A DNA stretch of 64,000 nucleotides from Ewingella americana ATCC 33852 (GCF_000735345.1 NZ_JMPJ01000018.1:1-64000); one strand, 5' to 3'. Counted from the stretch's first letter, positions 20,309 to 30,793 are shown. The notes: generated by a model from the letters alone, not told the origin. A program made the numbers and translations.

Positions 20309-21211
20309 ATGTCTGAGATTTTCCCTGCACCTGACTTAAATCGCCGCCGCCTGCTACAGGCGCTGGCGCTCTCTCCGCTGCTGGCGGCTATTCCTTCTTT
20401 TGCCGCCACGCGCCCTGATTTGAGCAAAATTATTGCCCTAGAATGGTTACCAGCCGAGCTGCTGATGGCCCTCGGCGTGACGCCAATGGGCGTGGCGGAT
20501 ATCCGCAATTACAACCTGTGGGTGGATGAGCCAAAGCTGCCCGCTCAGGTGATTGATGTCGGCCAGCGCATGGAGCCGAACATGGAGCTGATGCAGCAGC
20601 TAAAACCCTCGCTGCTGCTGGTGTCCCAAGGCTATGGCCCGAATGCCAAACAGCTGGCGCCGATAGCGCCGGTGCTGGGTTTGACGGCCAACGACGGCAG
20701 CCCGAATCCGCTCCAGCAGGCGATTCGCTCCCTGAATAAGCTGGCGAATTACCTCGACTTACAGGACCGCGCAGCCCAACACCTGAAGATTTATCACGAC
20801 TTGCTGGACACCACCCGCACTCAGGTGCAGCCCTTCGCGCAAAAGCCCATCCTGCTGTTCTCCTTCCTCGACACGCGCCACGTTTTGGTTTTCGGCAAGG
20901 GCAGCCTGTTTCAGGAGATCATGCTCGACTTAGGCCTGACCAACGCATGGCAGGGCGAAAGCAGCTTCTGGGGCAGTGTGAGTGTTGGCATTGAGCGTCT
21001 GGCGGCGGTTAAAAACGCCCATGCCATCTGCTTCGGGCACGGCGACGCCGACGTCTACGAGCAGGTTTCCCGCACGCCGCTGTGGCAATCCATGCCCTTT
21101 GTGCGCGAAAAGCAGCTGAGCATGGTGCCTGCCGTCTGGTTCTACGGCGCGACCTTCAGCGCCATGCGTTTTTGCCGCATTCTGACCGCTACGCTAGGGA
21201 AAGCATCATGA
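20309..21211 (+). CDS. fhuD: Ferrichrome periplasmic binding protein FhuD
   Basis: Substrate-binding protein delivering hydroxamate siderophores to FhuB, 300 residues. The N-terminus NRRRLLQALALSPLL is a twin-arginine signal peptide as in E. coli FhuD, with likely cleavage around residue 32. IALEWLPAELLMALG, VIDVGQRMEPNMELM and MVPAVWFYGATFSAM are conserved. The ATG chosen aligns with E. coli; an in-frame TTG four codons upstream overlaps fhuC and is less likely. Its stop overlaps the fhuB start. Confidence 0.94.
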   Translation: MSEIFPAPDLNRRRLLQALALSPLLAAIPSFAATRPDLSKIIALEWLPAELLMALGVTPMGVADIRNYNLWVDEPKLPAQVIDVGQRMEPNMELMQQLKPSLLLVSQGYGPNAKQLAPIAPVLGLTANDGSPNPLQQAIRSLNKLANYLDLQDRAAQHLKIYHDLLDTTRTQVQPFAQKPILLFSFLDTRHVLVFGKGSLFQEIMLDLGLTNAWQGESSFWGSVSVGIERLAAVKNAHAICFGHGDADVYEQVSRTPLWQSMPFVREKQLSMVPAVWFYGATFSAMRFCRILTATLGKAS

Positions 21212-23196
21212 ATCGTCGCTCTCTCAGCGTAACGCTAAGCTTACTTATCCTGCTGACGCTGGTCAGTGCGGCCCTCAGCTTCTACAACCTGCGCCAGCAA
21301 CTGCCGTTCGACCAGTGGCATCAGGCGCTGTGGCAGCCGAGCATCGATAACGTCAATCAGATGATGTTCCATTACAGCACGCTGCCGCGCGTGGCGGTGG
21401 CGCTGCTGGCCGGTGCGTCCTTGGGGCTGGTCGGGCTGTTATTCCAACAGGTACTGCGCAATCCGCTGGCCGAACCCGCCACCCTTGGGGTCTCGGCGGG
21501 GGCGCAGCTTGGCCTGACAGTATCCATTTTGTGGGCCCTGCCGGGCGGCGAGCTGACACAGCAATTTGCCGCGATGATTGGCGCGATTGTCATTGGGCTG
21601 CTGGTGTTTGGCATTGCGTGGGGTAAACGCATGTCGCCGGTGACGCTGATCCTCGCCGGATTGGTGCTCGGCCTGTACTGCGGTGCGATAAATGGCCTGT
21701 TCGGGCTGTTCAATTACCAGCGGCTGCAAAGCTTATATATGTGGAATACCGGCTCGCTCAACCAGCAAGACTGGAGCGTGGCGAGCTTCCTGCTGCCCCG
21801 GCTGATCATTGTCTGGGTGCTGGCGTTTGTGTTGCAGCGCCCAATGACCCTGCTCGGGCTGGATGACGGCATTGCCAAGAATTTGGGGCTGGGGCTGAAC
21901 GTCGCGCGCCTCAGCGTGCTGGCGCTGGCGATTTTGATGAGTGCGCAGATTGTTAACGCCGTCGGCATTGTCGGCTTTATCGGTCTGTTCGCGCCGCTAT
22001 TGGCGAAGATGCTCGGGGCGCGCCGCCTGACTTCACGGCTGATCCTCGCGCCACTGATTGGTGCTCTGCTGCTGTGGCTGACCGACCAAATCATGCAATA
22101 CCTGACTCAGGTGTGGATGGAAATCCCTACTGGCGCAGCCACCGCGCTGGTCGGCGCGCCGCTGCTGCTCTGGCTGCTACCGCGCCTGCGCAACAGCATG
22201 TCGCCGCCGCCGATGGATCAGGGCGACCACGTCCCAGAAGAGCGCCACCACTTAGTGCGCTGGGTTGGGCTGGCGCTGTTACTGCTGGTGGTGGGCGTTG
22301 CCGTCGCGCTGATGGCCGGGCGCGATGCTCATAGTTGGAACTGGTCCACCGGTGCGCAGCTTGATGCGCTGCTGCCTTGGCGCACACCGCGCGTGGTGGC
22401 CGCACTGTCTGCCGGGCTGATGCTGGCATCGGCCGGTGTGCTGATTCAGAAGCTGACCGGCAATGCCATGGCGAGCCCTGAAGTGCTGGGGATAAGCTCT
22501 GGCGCGGCCTTCGGCGTGGTGCTGATGCTGTTTCTGGTTCCCGGCGACGCCTTTGTCTGGCTACTGCCGGCGGGGAGCGCGGGCGCGGCCATTACCCTGC
22601 TGGTGATTCTGGTTTCATCCGGGCTGAAAAGCTTCTCCGCCGAACGCATGCTGCTGACCGGTATCGCGCTCAGCACGGCCTTTAGCACCCTAATGGCGCT
22701 ACTGCTGGCCAGCGGCGACCCGCGCATGGGCGGCCTGCTGACGTGGATCTCCGGCTCGACTTACTCGGTGACCATGGCACAGGCGTGGCGCACGGCGGCC
22801 ATTGCTGCTGTATTGCTGGTGTTGGTACCATTCTGTCGCCGCTGGGTGAGCATTTTGCCGCTGGGCAGCGTCACGGCTAAATCGGTGGGCATGGCGCTGA
22901 CGCCTTCTCGCTCGGCGATTCTGCTGCTGGCTGCGGTAATGACCGCCGCCGCGACGCTGACCGTCGGGCCGCTGAGCTTTATCGGCCTGATGGCACCGCA
23001 TATGGCGCGGATGCTGGGCTTCCGCCGCGCAATCCCTCAGTGGATGGTCGCCAGTATTTTGGGTGGACTGCTGATGGTGTTTGCCGACTGGTGCGGGCGA
23101 ATGATCATCTTCCCAGACCAAATTCCGGCCGGGCTGTTGGCGACCTTTATCGGCGCGCCGTACTTTATCTATTTGCTGAGGAAGCAGGGCAGGTAA
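21208..23196 (+). CDS. fhuB: Iron-hydroxamate ABC transporter permease FhuB (fused double permease)
   Basis: Inner-membrane permease of 662 residues (660 in E. coli), made of two fused FecCD-type halves, each with about ten transmembrane helices. The paired motifs ATLGVSAGAQLG in the first half and EVLGISSGAAFG in the second, and FIGLFAPLLAKML and FIGLMAPHMARML, show the internal duplication. The ATG overlaps the fhuD stop (ATGA). The open frame extends 42 codons upstream into fhuD, but that part is the out-of-frame shadow of fhuD. Confidence 0.96.
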   Translation: MNRRSLSVTLSLLILLTLVSAALSFYNLRQQLPFDQWHQALWQPSIDNVNQMMFHYSTLPRVAVALLAGASLGLVGLLFQQVLRNPLAEPATLGVSAGAQLGLTVSILWALPGGELTQQFAAMIGAIVIGLLVFGIAWGKRMSPVTLILAGLVLGLYCGAINGLFGLFNYQRLQSLYMWNTGSLNQQDWSVASFLLPRLIIVWVLAFVLQRPMTLLGLDDGIAKNLGLGLNVARLSVLALAILMSAQIVNAVGIVGFIGLFAPLLAKMLGARRLTSRLILAPLIGALLLWLTDQIMQYLTQVWMEIPTGAATALVGAPLLLWLLPRLRNSMSPPPMDQGDHVPEERHHLVRWVGLALLLLVVGVAVALMAGRDAHSWNWSTGAQLDALLPWRTPRVVAALSAGLMLASAGVLIQKLTGNAMASPEVLGISSGAAFGVVLMLFLVPGDAFVWLLPAGSAGAAITLLVILVSSGLKSFSAERMLLTGIALSTAFSTLMALLLASGDPRMGGLLTWISGSTYSVTMAQAWRTAAIAAVLLVLVPFCRRWVSILPLGSVTAKSVGMALTPSRSAILLLAAVMTAAATLTVGPLSFIGLMAPHMARMLGFRRAIPQWMVASILGGLLMVFADWCGRMIIFPDQIPAGLLATFIGAPYFIYLLRKQGR

Positions 23197-23214
23197 AGCT
23201 CAACTCAGAAATAC

Positions 23215-23241
23215 AAAAAGGGGCCAACTGGCCCCTTTTTT
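23215..23241. terminator. Bidirectional terminator fhuB / hemL
   Basis: AAAAA-GGGGCCA-AC-TGGCCCC-TTTTTT: strong GC stem flanked by A and T runs between convergent genes. Confidence 0.9.
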
Positions 23242-23258
23242 AATGCTTTTGGTAACAA

Positions 23259-24539
23259 TCAAAGTTTAGCGAAGCAGCGACGCGCCGCGTCGATGGTGCG
23301 CTGAATGTCTTCTTGGGTATGAGCCAGAGACATAAAGCCTGCTTCGAAAGCAGAAGGGGCCAGATAAACACCTTCCTCCAGCATCAGGTGGAAGAACTTC
23401 TTGAAGCGCTCGACGTTGCACTTCATCACGTCCTGATAGCTGGTGACGGTTTCTGCGTCGGTGAAGAACAGGCCGAACATGCCGCCAACGTGGTTCACCA
23501 CGAACGGAATATTCTCTTTCTGCGCGGCATCGACCAGACCTTCGGCCAGACGGGTAGTCAGCTCGGTCAGGGTCTGATGCACGCCCGGCTGGGAAACCTG
23601 CGTCAGGCAGGCGATACCGGCGGCCATGGCAATCGGGTTACCGGACAGCGTACCGGCCTGATAAACCGGGCCAGTTGGCGCCAGCGCGTCCATCACTTCA
23701 CGGCGTCCACCGAATGCGCCGACCGGCATGCCGCCGCCGATGATTTTGCCCAGACAGGTCAGGTCCGGCATCACGTTGTAATGCTCCTGAGCACCACCCA
23801 GCGCGACGCGGAAACCAGTCATCACTTCATCGATAATCAGCAGAGCGCCAAACTCGTCGCACAGCGCGCGCAGGCCCGGCAGGAATTCTGGCAGCGGCGG
23901 CACGCAGTTCATGTTACCGGCCACTGGCTCGACGATGATACAGGCCACGTCGTCAGGGTATTGCTCGAACACCGCGCGGACGGAGTCCAGATCGTTATAG
24001 GTACAGGTCAGGGTATGCTTGGCGAAATCAGCCGGAACGCCCGGCGAGTTCGGCTGCCCCAGCGTCAGTGCGCCAGACCCGGCTTTCACCAGCAGGCAGT
24101 CAGCATGGCCGTGATAACAGCCTTCGAATTTGATGATTTTGTCGCGATGGGTGAAGCCACGGGCCAGACGAATGGCGCTCATGGTGGCTTCAGTGCCGGA
24201 GTTCACCATGCGCACCATGTCCATGCTTGGCACCAAATCGGTGACCAGCTCGGCCATTTTGACTTCCATCTCGGTTGGCGCGCCAAAGCTCAAACCGCGC
24301 TGCGCCGCTTCAATCACGGCATTGCGGATCTCGGCGTTGTTGTGGCCGAGCACCATTGGGCCCCATGAGCCGACGTAGTCGATGTACGCCTTGCCATCGG
24401 CATCAAACAGGAAAGCGCCATCAGCACGCTCAATGAATAACGGGACGCCGCCCACGCCGGAGAACGCGCGAACCGGTGAGTTTACGCCACCTGGGATTAG
24501 CGCCTGCGCCTGCGAAAACAGGCTTTCTGACTTACTCAT
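23259..24539 (-). CDS. hemL: Glutamate-1-semialdehyde 2,1-aminomutase
   Basis: PLP enzyme converting glutamate-1-semialdehyde to 5-aminolevulinate, the last step of the C5 route to tetrapyrroles. It has 426 residues, as in E. coli. PLP Lys265 lies in [16 protein letters not shown], with the [10 protein letters not shown] cofactor Asp motif upstream and NSGTEATM (113-120) for phosphate binding. AGGAG precedes the ATG. It supplies heme and also the siroheme branch used by cysG. Divergent from clcA. Confidence 0.97.
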   Translation of the reverse strand: MSKSESLFSQAQALIPGGVNSPVRAFSGVGGVPLFIERADGAFLFDADGKAYIDYVGSWGPMVLGHNNAEIRNAVIEAAQRGLSFGAPTEMEVKMAELVTDLVPSMDMVRMVNSGTEATMSAIRLARGFTHRDKIIKFEGCYHGHADCLLVKAGSGALTLGQPNSPGVPADFAKHTLTCTYNDLDSVRAVFEQYPDDVACIIVEPVAGNMNCVPPLPEFLPGLRALCDEFGALLIIDEVMTGFRVALGGAQEHYNVMPDLTCLGKIIGGGMPVGAFGGRREVMDALAPTGPVYQAGTLSGNPIAMAAGIACLTQVSQPGVHQTLTELTTRLAEGLVDAAQKENIPFVVNHVGGMFGLFFTDAETVTSYQDVMKCNVERFKKFFHLMLEEGVYLAPSAFEAGFMSLAHTQEDIQRTIDAARRCFAKL

Positions 24540-24712
24540 ATACGGCTCCTGGATTGTGCTGCTTTTTTAGAAAAGGGAAATAATGCGCCCATTCTAAAGA
24601 AGTGGGGCGCGTTATGAAATCGCTTCACGTGCTTGGGCGGCCATTCCGTTTTCCGAAATCGGTCTTTCTGTGGTTAAATCTGCCCATCTTCTTAGCCTAT
24701 TTCTGCAAACTC

Positions 24713-26179
24713 ATGACTGACACTTCGTCCCACGACTCTGTCCAAGATGCTGCGCTACGCGGGCCCCGCAAGCGCAGCGATGTTCTGCGCTATTTTCTGC
24801 GCCGAGATAAAACGCCCGTCGCGATTCTGGTGGTCGCGGCGATCGTCGGCACCGTCGCCGGGCTGCTTGGCGTGGCGTTCGAAAAGGCGGTGGATTGGGT
24901 TATCCATCTGCGCCAAACGGGTTTAGGCGTGTTCAGCGATCATTGGATCTTGCTGCTGCCGGTGGCTTTCATCGCCTCGGGGTTACTGGCAATGCTGGGC
25001 TATTTTTTGGTTCACCGTTTTGCGCCAGAGGCCAGTGGTTCAGGCATTCCTGAGATAGAAGGCGCGCTGGAAGAGCTGCGTCCGGTGCGCTGGTGGCGGG
25101 TGATCCCGGTGAAATTTATCGGCGGCATGGGCACGCTCGGCGCGGGCATGGTGTTGGGGCGAGAGGGGCCGACGGTGCAGATGGGGGCCAATATCGGCAA
25201 GATGATGGTGGATATTTTCCGCCTGCGCAGTGCCGAAGCGCGCCACTCGCTGCTGGCAACCGGCGCGGCGGCGGGCCTCTCCGCAGCCTTCAATGCGCCT
25301 CTGGCGGGCATTCTGTTTATCATCGAAGAGATGCGTTTGCAGTTCCGCTACAGCTTGATCTCCATTAAAGCGGTGTTTATCGGCGTGATTATGTCGAGCA
25401 TCGTGTTCCGCATTTTCAACGGCGAAGGCGCGGTGATTGAAGTCGGCAAGCTGGCCAACGCGCCGCTCAACACCCTTTGGCTCTATCTGGTGCTGGGCAT
25501 GGTGTTTGGCATGGTCGGCGTCGCGTTCAACGCGTTGATTTTCCGCACTCAGGATATGTTCGCCAGAATCCACGGCGGCAAGCTGCGCAAGGTACTGATT
25601 ATCGGCGGCCTGCTGGGCGGGTTCTGTGGGATTTTAGGACTGTTTATGCCCGAAGCCGCCGGTGGCGGTTTTGCGCTGATCCCCCTCGCGGCGGCGGGAA
25701 AATACACGCTGGGCATGCTGCTGTTTATCTTTATTCTTCGGGTCGCCACCACATTGCTGTGCTTTGCCTCAGGCGCGCCCGGCGGGATTTTCGCCCCGAT
25801 GCTGGCACTCGGCACATTGCTCGGCACGGCCTTTGGCAGCGCCAGTCTGGCGATGTTCCCGCAGTACGGCATTGAGCCCGCCACCTTCGCGATTGCCGGC
25901 ATGGGCGCGCTTTTTGCCGCCAGTGTCAGAGCGCCGCTGACCGGGATAGTCTTGGTGTTAGAAATGACGGATAATTATCAGCTGATTTTACCAATGATTA
26001 TTACCTGTCTGGGTGCCACGCTTCTGGCCCAGTTCCTTGGCGGTAAGCCCTTGTATTCCGCCATACTTACCCGCACTTTACAGCGGCAGGAGCGGGAAAA
26101 TGCCGCCAAGGCAGAGAGTAAAGAAGCCGAGCAGAGCATAAATAGACAGGACGACGGCGCGAAAACCGCTCATACTTGA
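24713..26179 (+). CDS. clcA: H+/Cl- exchange transporter ClcA
   Basis: Inner-membrane CLC antiporter for extreme acid resistance, 488 residues. Selectivity-filter motifs [16 protein letters not shown] with gating Glu151 (Glu148 in E. coli), GAPGGIFAP and the chloride-coordinating Tyr in GGKPLYSAI are present, as is the internal proton Glu in FIIEEMR. The start is placed at the ATG matching E. coli (MTDTSS versus MKTDTPS). The frame is open 37 codons further upstream with a hydrophobic segment; the chosen ATG has no clear Shine-Dalgarno, so the exact start is uncertain. Confidence 0.93.
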   Translation: MTDTSSHDSVQDAALRGPRKRSDVLRYFLRRDKTPVAILVVAAIVGTVAGLLGVAFEKAVDWVIHLRQTGLGVFSDHWILLLPVAFIASGLLAMLGYFLVHRFAPEASGSGIPEIEGALEELRPVRWWRVIPVKFIGGMGTLGAGMVLGREGPTVQMGANIGKMMVDIFRLRSAEARHSLLATGAAAGLSAAFNAPLAGILFIIEEMRLQFRYSLISIKAVFIGVIMSSIVFRIFNGEGAVIEVGKLANAPLNTLWLYLVLGMVFGMVGVAFNALIFRTQDMFARIHGGKLRKVLIIGGLLGGFCGILGLFMPEAAGGGFALIPLAAAGKYTLGMLLFIFILRVATTLLCFASGAPGGIFAPMLALGTLLGTAFGSASLAMFPQYGIEPATFAIAGMGALFAASVRAPLTGIVLVLEMTDNYQLILPMIITCLGATLLAQFLGGKPLYSAILTRTLQRQERENAAKAESKEAEQSINRQDDGAKTAHT

Positions 26180-26267
26180 ACCATAACGCTACCTATTAGA
26201 TAATTAGGTCATTATTCAGACAGTCAATCCGGCGGCCTGAACAGAATACGGATTGGGAGTAAAAAAG

Positions 26268-26642
26268 ATGAGTGAAGCAACAATGAGTGATCCAACCGAA
26301 GTGGAAACCAGTGCCTTGCCTCTGCAATTCACCGAAGCGGCTGCCCATAAGGTTAAAAACCTGATCTCTGATGAAGAGAATCCAGACCTGAAACTGCGTG
26401 TTTATATCACCGGCGGCGGCTGTAGCGGGTTCCAATACGGTTTCACCTTCGATGACAAAATCAACGATGGCGACATGACGATTGAGAAATCCGGCGTGGC
26501 ATTGGTCGTTGACCCAATGAGCCTGCAATACTTGGTGGGTGGTTCGGTTGATTACACTGAAGGTTTGGAAGGTTCACGCTTTATCGTGACTAACCCGAAC
26601 GCCAAAACCACTTGTGGTTGTGGTTCATCGTTCAGTATCTAA
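26268..26642 (+). CDS. erpA: Iron-sulfur cluster insertion protein ErpA
   Basis: A-type Fe-S carrier essential for respiratory growth and isoprenoid synthesis. The three cluster-binding cysteines are in GGGCSGF and the C-terminal TTCGCGSS. From residue about 20 onward it is almost identical to the 114-residue E. coli ErpA. The ATG chosen (124 residues) has GGGAG nine bases upstream; an ATG five codons later and an upstream TTG are alternatives. An imperfect palindrome ACCTA-TTAGATAAT-TAGGT at 26191-26209 lies upstream. Confidence 0.95.
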   Translation: MSEATMSDPTEVETSALPLQFTEAAAHKVKNLISDEENPDLKLRVYITGGGCSGFQYGFTFDDKINDGDMTIEKSGVALVVDPMSLQYLVGGSVDYTEGLEGSRFIVTNPNAKTTCGCGSSFSI

Positions 26643-26685
26643 CGATTTGCTGATTTCTGAATCTGATTCGGAATGAAGAGAAATA

Positions 26686-26724
26686 AAAAGCCCGTTTACC
26701 TCATTGGTCAAACGGGCTTTTTTT
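26686..26724. terminator. Terminator after erpA
   Basis: AAAGCCCGTTTACC pairs with GGT-C-AAACGGGCTTT, then a T-run. The A-run on the other side lets it serve the convergent small gene too. Confidence 0.9.
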
Positions 26725-26729
26725 GTGCT

Positions 26730-26978
26730 TTACCATTCTACTGTCACTAACTTCGAACCTAACGAAATCCCCGGAATTGCCTCTAATTGACTCTCACTGA
26801 TACGCGGCTGCCCAAAACTGTGCTGTGCGCATCTGACCGAGGGTTGTGCATTTGCCACGCTGACTTCACAGGTTGGCAGGATAGTTAAACTGATCTGAAT
26901 CTCTCCACTGGTCATGCCCGCCATCGCCGCGATAGGGCTCAGTATAATCAGCGTACTCAGCAATATTTTTTTTATCAT
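26730..26978 (-). CDS. Small secreted protein with one Cys pair, unknown function
   Basis: I do not recognise this 82-residue protein. It starts with a clear Sec signal peptide (basic MIKK, hydrophobic LLSTLIILSPIAA, cleavage AMA|GMT near residue 21), leaving about 61 residues. The mature part begins GEIQISLTILPTCEVS and has Cys37 and Cys50, 13 apart, a pattern seen at the start of chaperone-usher pilin or spore-coat-U domains, but it is far too short for a complete pilin. GGAATG lies upstream of the ATG. It stands where E. coli has yadS, between erpA and btuF. Confidence 0.65.
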   Translation of the reverse strand: MIKKILLSTLIILSPIAAMAGMTSGEIQISLTILPTCEVSVANAQPSVRCAQHSFGQPRISESQLEAIPGISLGSKLVTVEW

Positions 26979-27324
26979 GGTTCATTCCAGGTGTGTGTCG
27001 TCATCTAAATCAAAAAAACATCCAAACGCTGAAAACAGTTATCGGCCAATTACCGAGCCATCTTTAATTTTTTAAAGAAATACAAGGTTTTGGCGTCAGA
27101 TTAAGTTAGGTTCTTGTAATGCGTATAATTCGGAGTTTTTGAGGTTATCTTTTTGAAATTAATGATTATTCAGGAAGTGTTTATTGCTGTTTATATCGAT
27201 TAATTTCTAACCGGCATAATACCAAATACAACTAATGATAAAATTGATTTTGTGCAACAAATGGTCAATTCAGACAGGGACTACAGGAGGCGAGGAAAGG
27301 GACTACAAGTAAGTGAGCGGACAC
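26979..27324. other. AT-rich intergenic region
   Basis: 346 bases between the small secreted-protein gene and the 3' end of btuF. It holds a 10-bp direct repeat AGGGACTACA at 27276-27285 and 27298-27307, 22 bp apart, and a plus-strand TATAAT at 27124-27129 with only a poor -35 (TTAAGT). No terminator for btuF and no coding frame that I would support. Confidence 0.5.
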
Positions 27325-28137
27325 TCACTCAGAATCGATTGGCTGTAGCGCGGTGCAAAGTTGTTGAGCGGCCATGATGATGCGCGGGCCTGCGCGGCTA
27401 AACCAGTCGGCGTTAAGGTTCACCACCGGGACATTCACCGCGGGCTGCCAAAATTGGCTAATAGTTTGTTTTTGCTGTTTATCGCCAGTAATGACGATTA
27501 CCCGGGGTTGACGCACTAAAACCTGCTCTCTGCTCACTTGAGGCCAAGGCGCACGGCTTTCTGCGAAGATATTTTTGCCACCGCAGAGTGAAACGACTTC
27601 ACTTTGCAGCGTGGCTTTTGAAACGCTGAACAGCGGCTGAGTGCCAAATTGCACCAATACCGGCAGCGGCTGAGATCGCGCGTATTGCTGCTTAAGCTGG
27701 TCACGCTGTTGGCGCAGCTTGGTCGCGGCGTCTTGCCCCAACTTGGGGTTTGAGCTGTAACCGGATAACTGCTCGAGGGTTTGAGCTATCTGCTCAATGC
27801 TTTCAGGATCAAGATACAGCACCTGAATGCCAAGCGAACTGAGCTGTTCGAGTGGGCGCTGCGGGTTGCCTCCGCGCCAGGCTAAAACCAAGTCCGGCTT
27901 GAGGGCTAAAATTCGTTCGACATTGACACCTTGCCAGCTGGCAACCTGCTCGATGCCTTTGGCTTCTGGCGGGAAGTCGGAGTAAGCACTCACGCCGACC
28001 AGCTTGTTGCCCAGACCTGCGGCGTAAGCCAGTTCAGTCAGGTTGGGAGCAAGGCTGATGACGCGCTGGGCGGGTTGTGCAATGGCCGCCATGGGCAGCC
28101 ATAAGCACAAGATCACGCACAGAAACCTTGGGATCAC
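27325..28137 (-). CDS. btuF: Vitamin B12 periplasmic binding protein BtuF
   Basis: Periplasmic cobalamin-binding protein of the BtuFCD importer, 270 residues. The signal peptide ends around residue 20 (AAIA|QPA), then [30 protein letters not shown] and the two-lobe fold with [12 protein letters not shown] near the end, all BtuF hallmarks. Its ATG overlaps the mtnN stop by 4 bases. btuC and btuD are not here and no cobalamin riboswitch is visible, as expected for the mtnN-btuF arrangement. Confidence 0.93.
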   Translation of the reverse strand: MIPRFLCVILCLWLPMAAIAQPAQRVISLAPNLTELAYAAGLGNKLVGVSAYSDFPPEAKGIEQVASWQGVNVERILALKPDLVLAWRGGNPQRPLEQLSSLGIQVLYLDPESIEQIAQTLEQLSGYSSNPKLGQDAATKLRQQRDQLKQQYARSQPLPVLVQFGTQPLFSVSKATLQSEVVSLCGGKNIFAESRAPWPQVSREQVLVRQPRVIVITGDKQQKQTISQFWQPAVNVPVVNLNADWFSRAGPRIIMAAQQLCTALQPIDSE

Positions 28138-28841
28138 GCGCGGTCGCTGTTGGCCAGAGAGGTCAGCATCGCGTCGATCATTAAGGTCGATTGCTCTGCC
28201 GCTACCACTAAGAACTCTTCGAAGCTCAGGTGGGATTCAGCATCTGCCACATCGGAAATCGCGCGAACCACCACGAACGGCGTGCCGAACATATGGCAAA
28301 CGTGGCCGATGGCGGCTGCTTCCATCTCTACGGCGGCAACGGATGGGAAGGTTTCGCGAATACGGGCCAGAGGCGCTGCGCCGTTGATGAAGGCGTCGCC
28401 GCTGCACACCAAGCCGCGCACTGCGTTGAGGTCTAACTGGCGAATGCAGGTTTCAGCCAGTTCAATCAGCTCTGGGTCAGCGACGAAAGCCGCCGGGCAG
28501 CCCGCCATCTGGCCTGGCTCATAACCAAAAGCCGTCACGTCAGCATCGTGATAACGCACTTCTTCGGAAACCACGATATCGCCCACTTTCAGCGTTTTCG
28601 CCAAGCCACCCGCAGAACCGGTGTTGATCACCACGTCCGGCTTGCAGTGTTCCAGCAGCAGCGTGGTGCCCATCGCGGCGGCGACTTTACCAATCCCTGA
28701 TTTCAACAGCGCTACGTCAACGCCGTTCAACTGGCCGGTGTAGATTTCACAGCCAGCGCGCTCGATGGTTTTACGATTGGTGATTTTGTCACGCAGCAGG
28801 GTAACTTCTTGTTCCATTGCGCCAATGATGCCAACTTTCAT
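28134..28841 (-). CDS. mtnN: 5'-methylthioadenosine/S-adenosylhomocysteine nucleosidase
   Basis: Pfs cleaves adenine from MTA, SAH and 5'-deoxyadenosine, feeding methionine salvage and AI-2 synthesis. It has 235 residues. Catalytic Glu12, the [10 protein letters not shown] segment with Glu174, and the catalytic acid Asp197 in ISDVAD are at the E. coli positions. Upstream gene of a two-gene minus-strand operon with btuF. Confidence 0.96.
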   Translation of the reverse strand: MKVGIIGAMEQEVTLLRDKITNRKTIERAGCEIYTGQLNGVDVALLKSGIGKVAAAMGTTLLLEHCKPDVVINTGSAGGLAKTLKVGDIVVSEEVRYHDADVTAFGYEPGQMAGCPAAFVADPELIELAETCIRQLDLNAVRGLVCSGDAFINGAAPLARIRETFPSVAAVEMEAAAIGHVCHMFGTPFVVVRAISDVADAESHLSFEEFLVVAAEQSTLMIDAMLTSLANSDRA

Positions 28842-28879
28842 AGTAATACTCGCAGATGAGGTGGAAGGGGGCCGCTATA

Positions 28880-28906
28880 CCCTGCAACTTGAATGATTTT
28901 GGGTAC
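28880..28906. repeat. Partial copy of the post-cysH palindromic element
   Basis: CCCTGCAACTTGAATGATTTTGGG resembles one terminal arm of the 125-bp element at 57440-57564 (TCTCTGACTCGAATTATTTAAGGG). Only one arm is present, in the mtnN-dgt gap. The likeness is moderate and judged by eye. Confidence 0.4.
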
Positions 28907-29039
28907 ATATGTGCGGAATTGAAGCTTTTATAACAAGCACATTAAGCGATAGTCTATCATGGCTAATGGCAAGATAATGCGTTTGGGAAGCTGGTAGGAT
29001 GTCAGATTGACGCGCGAGTGGCTGAAAAGGGTAGAAAAA

Positions 29040-30560
29040 ATGTCCGGGATAGATTTTAAGAGCAAATTCAATTTTCAGCGGCCTTTCAGCCCGCCAGTAG
29101 CTGATGCGCGTGATGAGTATGATGTGGTTCGCCACTTTGAAAGCGATCGCGGCAGAATCATTAACTCGGCGGCTATTCGCCGATTACAGCAAAAAACGCA
29201 GGTTTTCCCGCTGGAGAAAAACGCCGCGGTGCGCAGCCGTTTGACGCACTCGCTGGAAGTGCAGCAAGTGGGGCGGCACATTGCCAAAGAGATCCTCCAT
29301 CGCCTGCGCCGACAGGGGAAACTCGACAAGCTCGGCTTAACCGATTTTACCGATCCTTTTGAAAGCGTGGTCGAGATGTCCTGCCTGATGCATGACATCG
29401 GTAACCCGCCATTTGGCCATTTTGGCGAATCCGCCATTAATAACTGGTTCGCCAAGCGCATGGATACCGCCAGCTGCGGCACGGTGCCGCAGAGCAGCGA
29501 CAACTGTACTTTTGACTTCTTACGCCTTCAGGAAGGCGAAGAGCAAGAGAACCAGCTGCGCAGCAAGATCCGCCATGATTTGTGCAACTTCGACGGCAAC
29601 GCGCAGGCCATTCGACTGGTGTTTACTCTGCTCAAACTCAACCTGACATTTTCCCAAACCGCCTGCATATTAAAGTACACCCGCCCCGCCTACTGGGCCG
29701 CGCCAATCCCGGAAGAGCAGGCTTACCTGATGAAAAAGCCGGGCTTCTATTTGGCCGAAGAGCCTTTCATTGAGCGGCTGCGCGGCGAGCTAAACATGGG
29801 CGAGTTCAGCCGATTCCCGCTGACTTACATCATGGAGGCCGCCGACGATATCTCTTACTGCATCGCCGACTTAGAAGATGCCGTGGAGAAGAACATTTTC
29901 ACTGTCGAGCAGCTGTTTGAGCACTTAGAGCGCGAGTGGGGCGAGAGCGAAGAGAATGACTGGTTTGAGAAAGTGGTGCGCACCGCCTATCAGAAAATGG
30001 ATCGCGCTAAGACTTTTCGTAACCCGGTCGATTATTTCTTTATGGAATTGCGCGTGCAGACCGTGAAGCAGTTGGTGCCTCACGCCGCCATTCGTTTCAT
30101 TGATAATCTTCCTGCCATATTTGCCGGTAATTTTAATCAGGCATTATTAGAAGATGTAAGCCAAGCTAATAGATTGTTAAAAACATATAAAAGTGTGGCA
30201 TTCAAACAGGTGTTTAATCATCACGAAGTCGAAGAGCTGGAATTACAGGGTTATCGGGTAATAAGTGGGTTGCTGGATATTTACAGCCCAATTCTTGATA
30301 TGCCTTTGGATGAATTCCGCCAGCTGGTTCGTGACGATACTCACCGCAAGTATCCGATTGAAACTCGACTGTTCCACAAGCTGTCTGCCAAGCATCGTCT
30401 GGCCTACAATGAGGCGATCACCAAGCTTGAGAAGCAGCCTGAAAGCCTGCGCGTGATTAGCGAATTTTATTACCGCGCGCGAATGATTCAGGACTATATC
30501 AGTGGAATGACAGATCTTTACGCTTACGATGAATATCGCCGCTTAATGGCCGCTGAATAA
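29040..30560 (+). CDS. dgt: Deoxyguanosinetriphosphate triphosphohydrolase
   Basis: HD-domain dGTPase, splitting dGTP to deoxyguanosine and tripolyphosphate; 506 residues (505 in E. coli). The metal site is His70 ([13 protein letters not shown]), His118-Asp119 ([16 protein letters not shown]) and a later Asp in [11 protein letters not shown]. The ATG chosen has AAAAGGG eight bases upstream and aligns with E. coli; an in-frame start 11 codons upstream is less likely. Divergent from mtnN, followed by degP as in E. coli. Confidence 0.95.
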   Translation: MSGIDFKSKFNFQRPFSPPVADARDEYDVVRHFESDRGRIINSAAIRRLQQKTQVFPLEKNAAVRSRLTHSLEVQQVGRHIAKEILHRLRRQGKLDKLGLTDFTDPFESVVEMSCLMHDIGNPPFGHFGESAINNWFAKRMDTASCGTVPQSSDNCTFDFLRLQEGEEQENQLRSKIRHDLCNFDGNAQAIRLVFTLLKLNLTFSQTACILKYTRPAYWAAPIPEEQAYLMKKPGFYLAEEPFIERLRGELNMGEFSRFPLTYIMEAADDISYCIADLEDAVEKNIFTVEQLFEHLEREWGESEENDWFEKVVRTAYQKMDRAKTFRNPVDYFFMELRVQTVKQLVPHAAIRFIDNLPAIFAGNFNQALLEDVSQANRLLKTYKSVAFKQVFNHHEVEELELQGYRVISGLLDIYSPILDMPLDEFRQLVRDDTHRKYPIETRLFHKLSAKHRLAYNEAITKLEKQPESLRVISEFYYRARMIQDYISGMTDLYAYDEYRRLMAAE

Positions 30561-30686
30561 TAAATTTAGCCGAATTGGTCGAAACATAAGTGTAAAGAAA
30601 CCTCTATTTTCATAACGTAGTGGTTAAAAAATAGGCTTTTGTAAATTACCACAATATTTTTTTACCATTGTCGTTTCGACGTAAAT

Positions 30687-30713
30687 GAACTTCCCGTTTT
30701 TAATTAAATCTCA
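30687..30713 (+). promoter_or_regulatory. Candidate sigma-E promoter for degP
   Basis: GAACTT (30687-30692), 16 bases, TCTCA (30709-30713), 81 bases ahead of the degP ATG. The -35 is a consensus sigma-E (RpoE) element and the spacing agrees with E. coli degP, a known RpoE target; the -10 is a looser match. Confidence 0.65.
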
Positions 30714-30793
30714 GTATCACGACTACCGAGCAAGGTGATGCTTTCTGGTCACCATAAATAATTTTAAAAGCATATTTAAAGAGAATTCGACTG

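Noticed and set aside
23313-24368. 351-codon plus-strand frame opposite hemL
   Set aside because: Antisense shadow of a certain gene with no domain or translation signal.
24602-24712. N-terminal extension of ClcA by 37 residues
   Set aside because: The extension has no counterpart in the family and no good Shine-Dalgarno at its starts; kept only as an alternative because the chosen ATG also lacks one.
26191-26209. ACCTA...TAGGT palindrome upstream of erpA as an IscR site
   Set aside because: It does not resemble the IscR type 1 or type 2 sites I know; left as an unnamed palindrome.
29007-29039. Upstream start for dgt
   Set aside because: The ATG at 29040 has AAAAGGG at proper spacing and matches the E. 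coli start.
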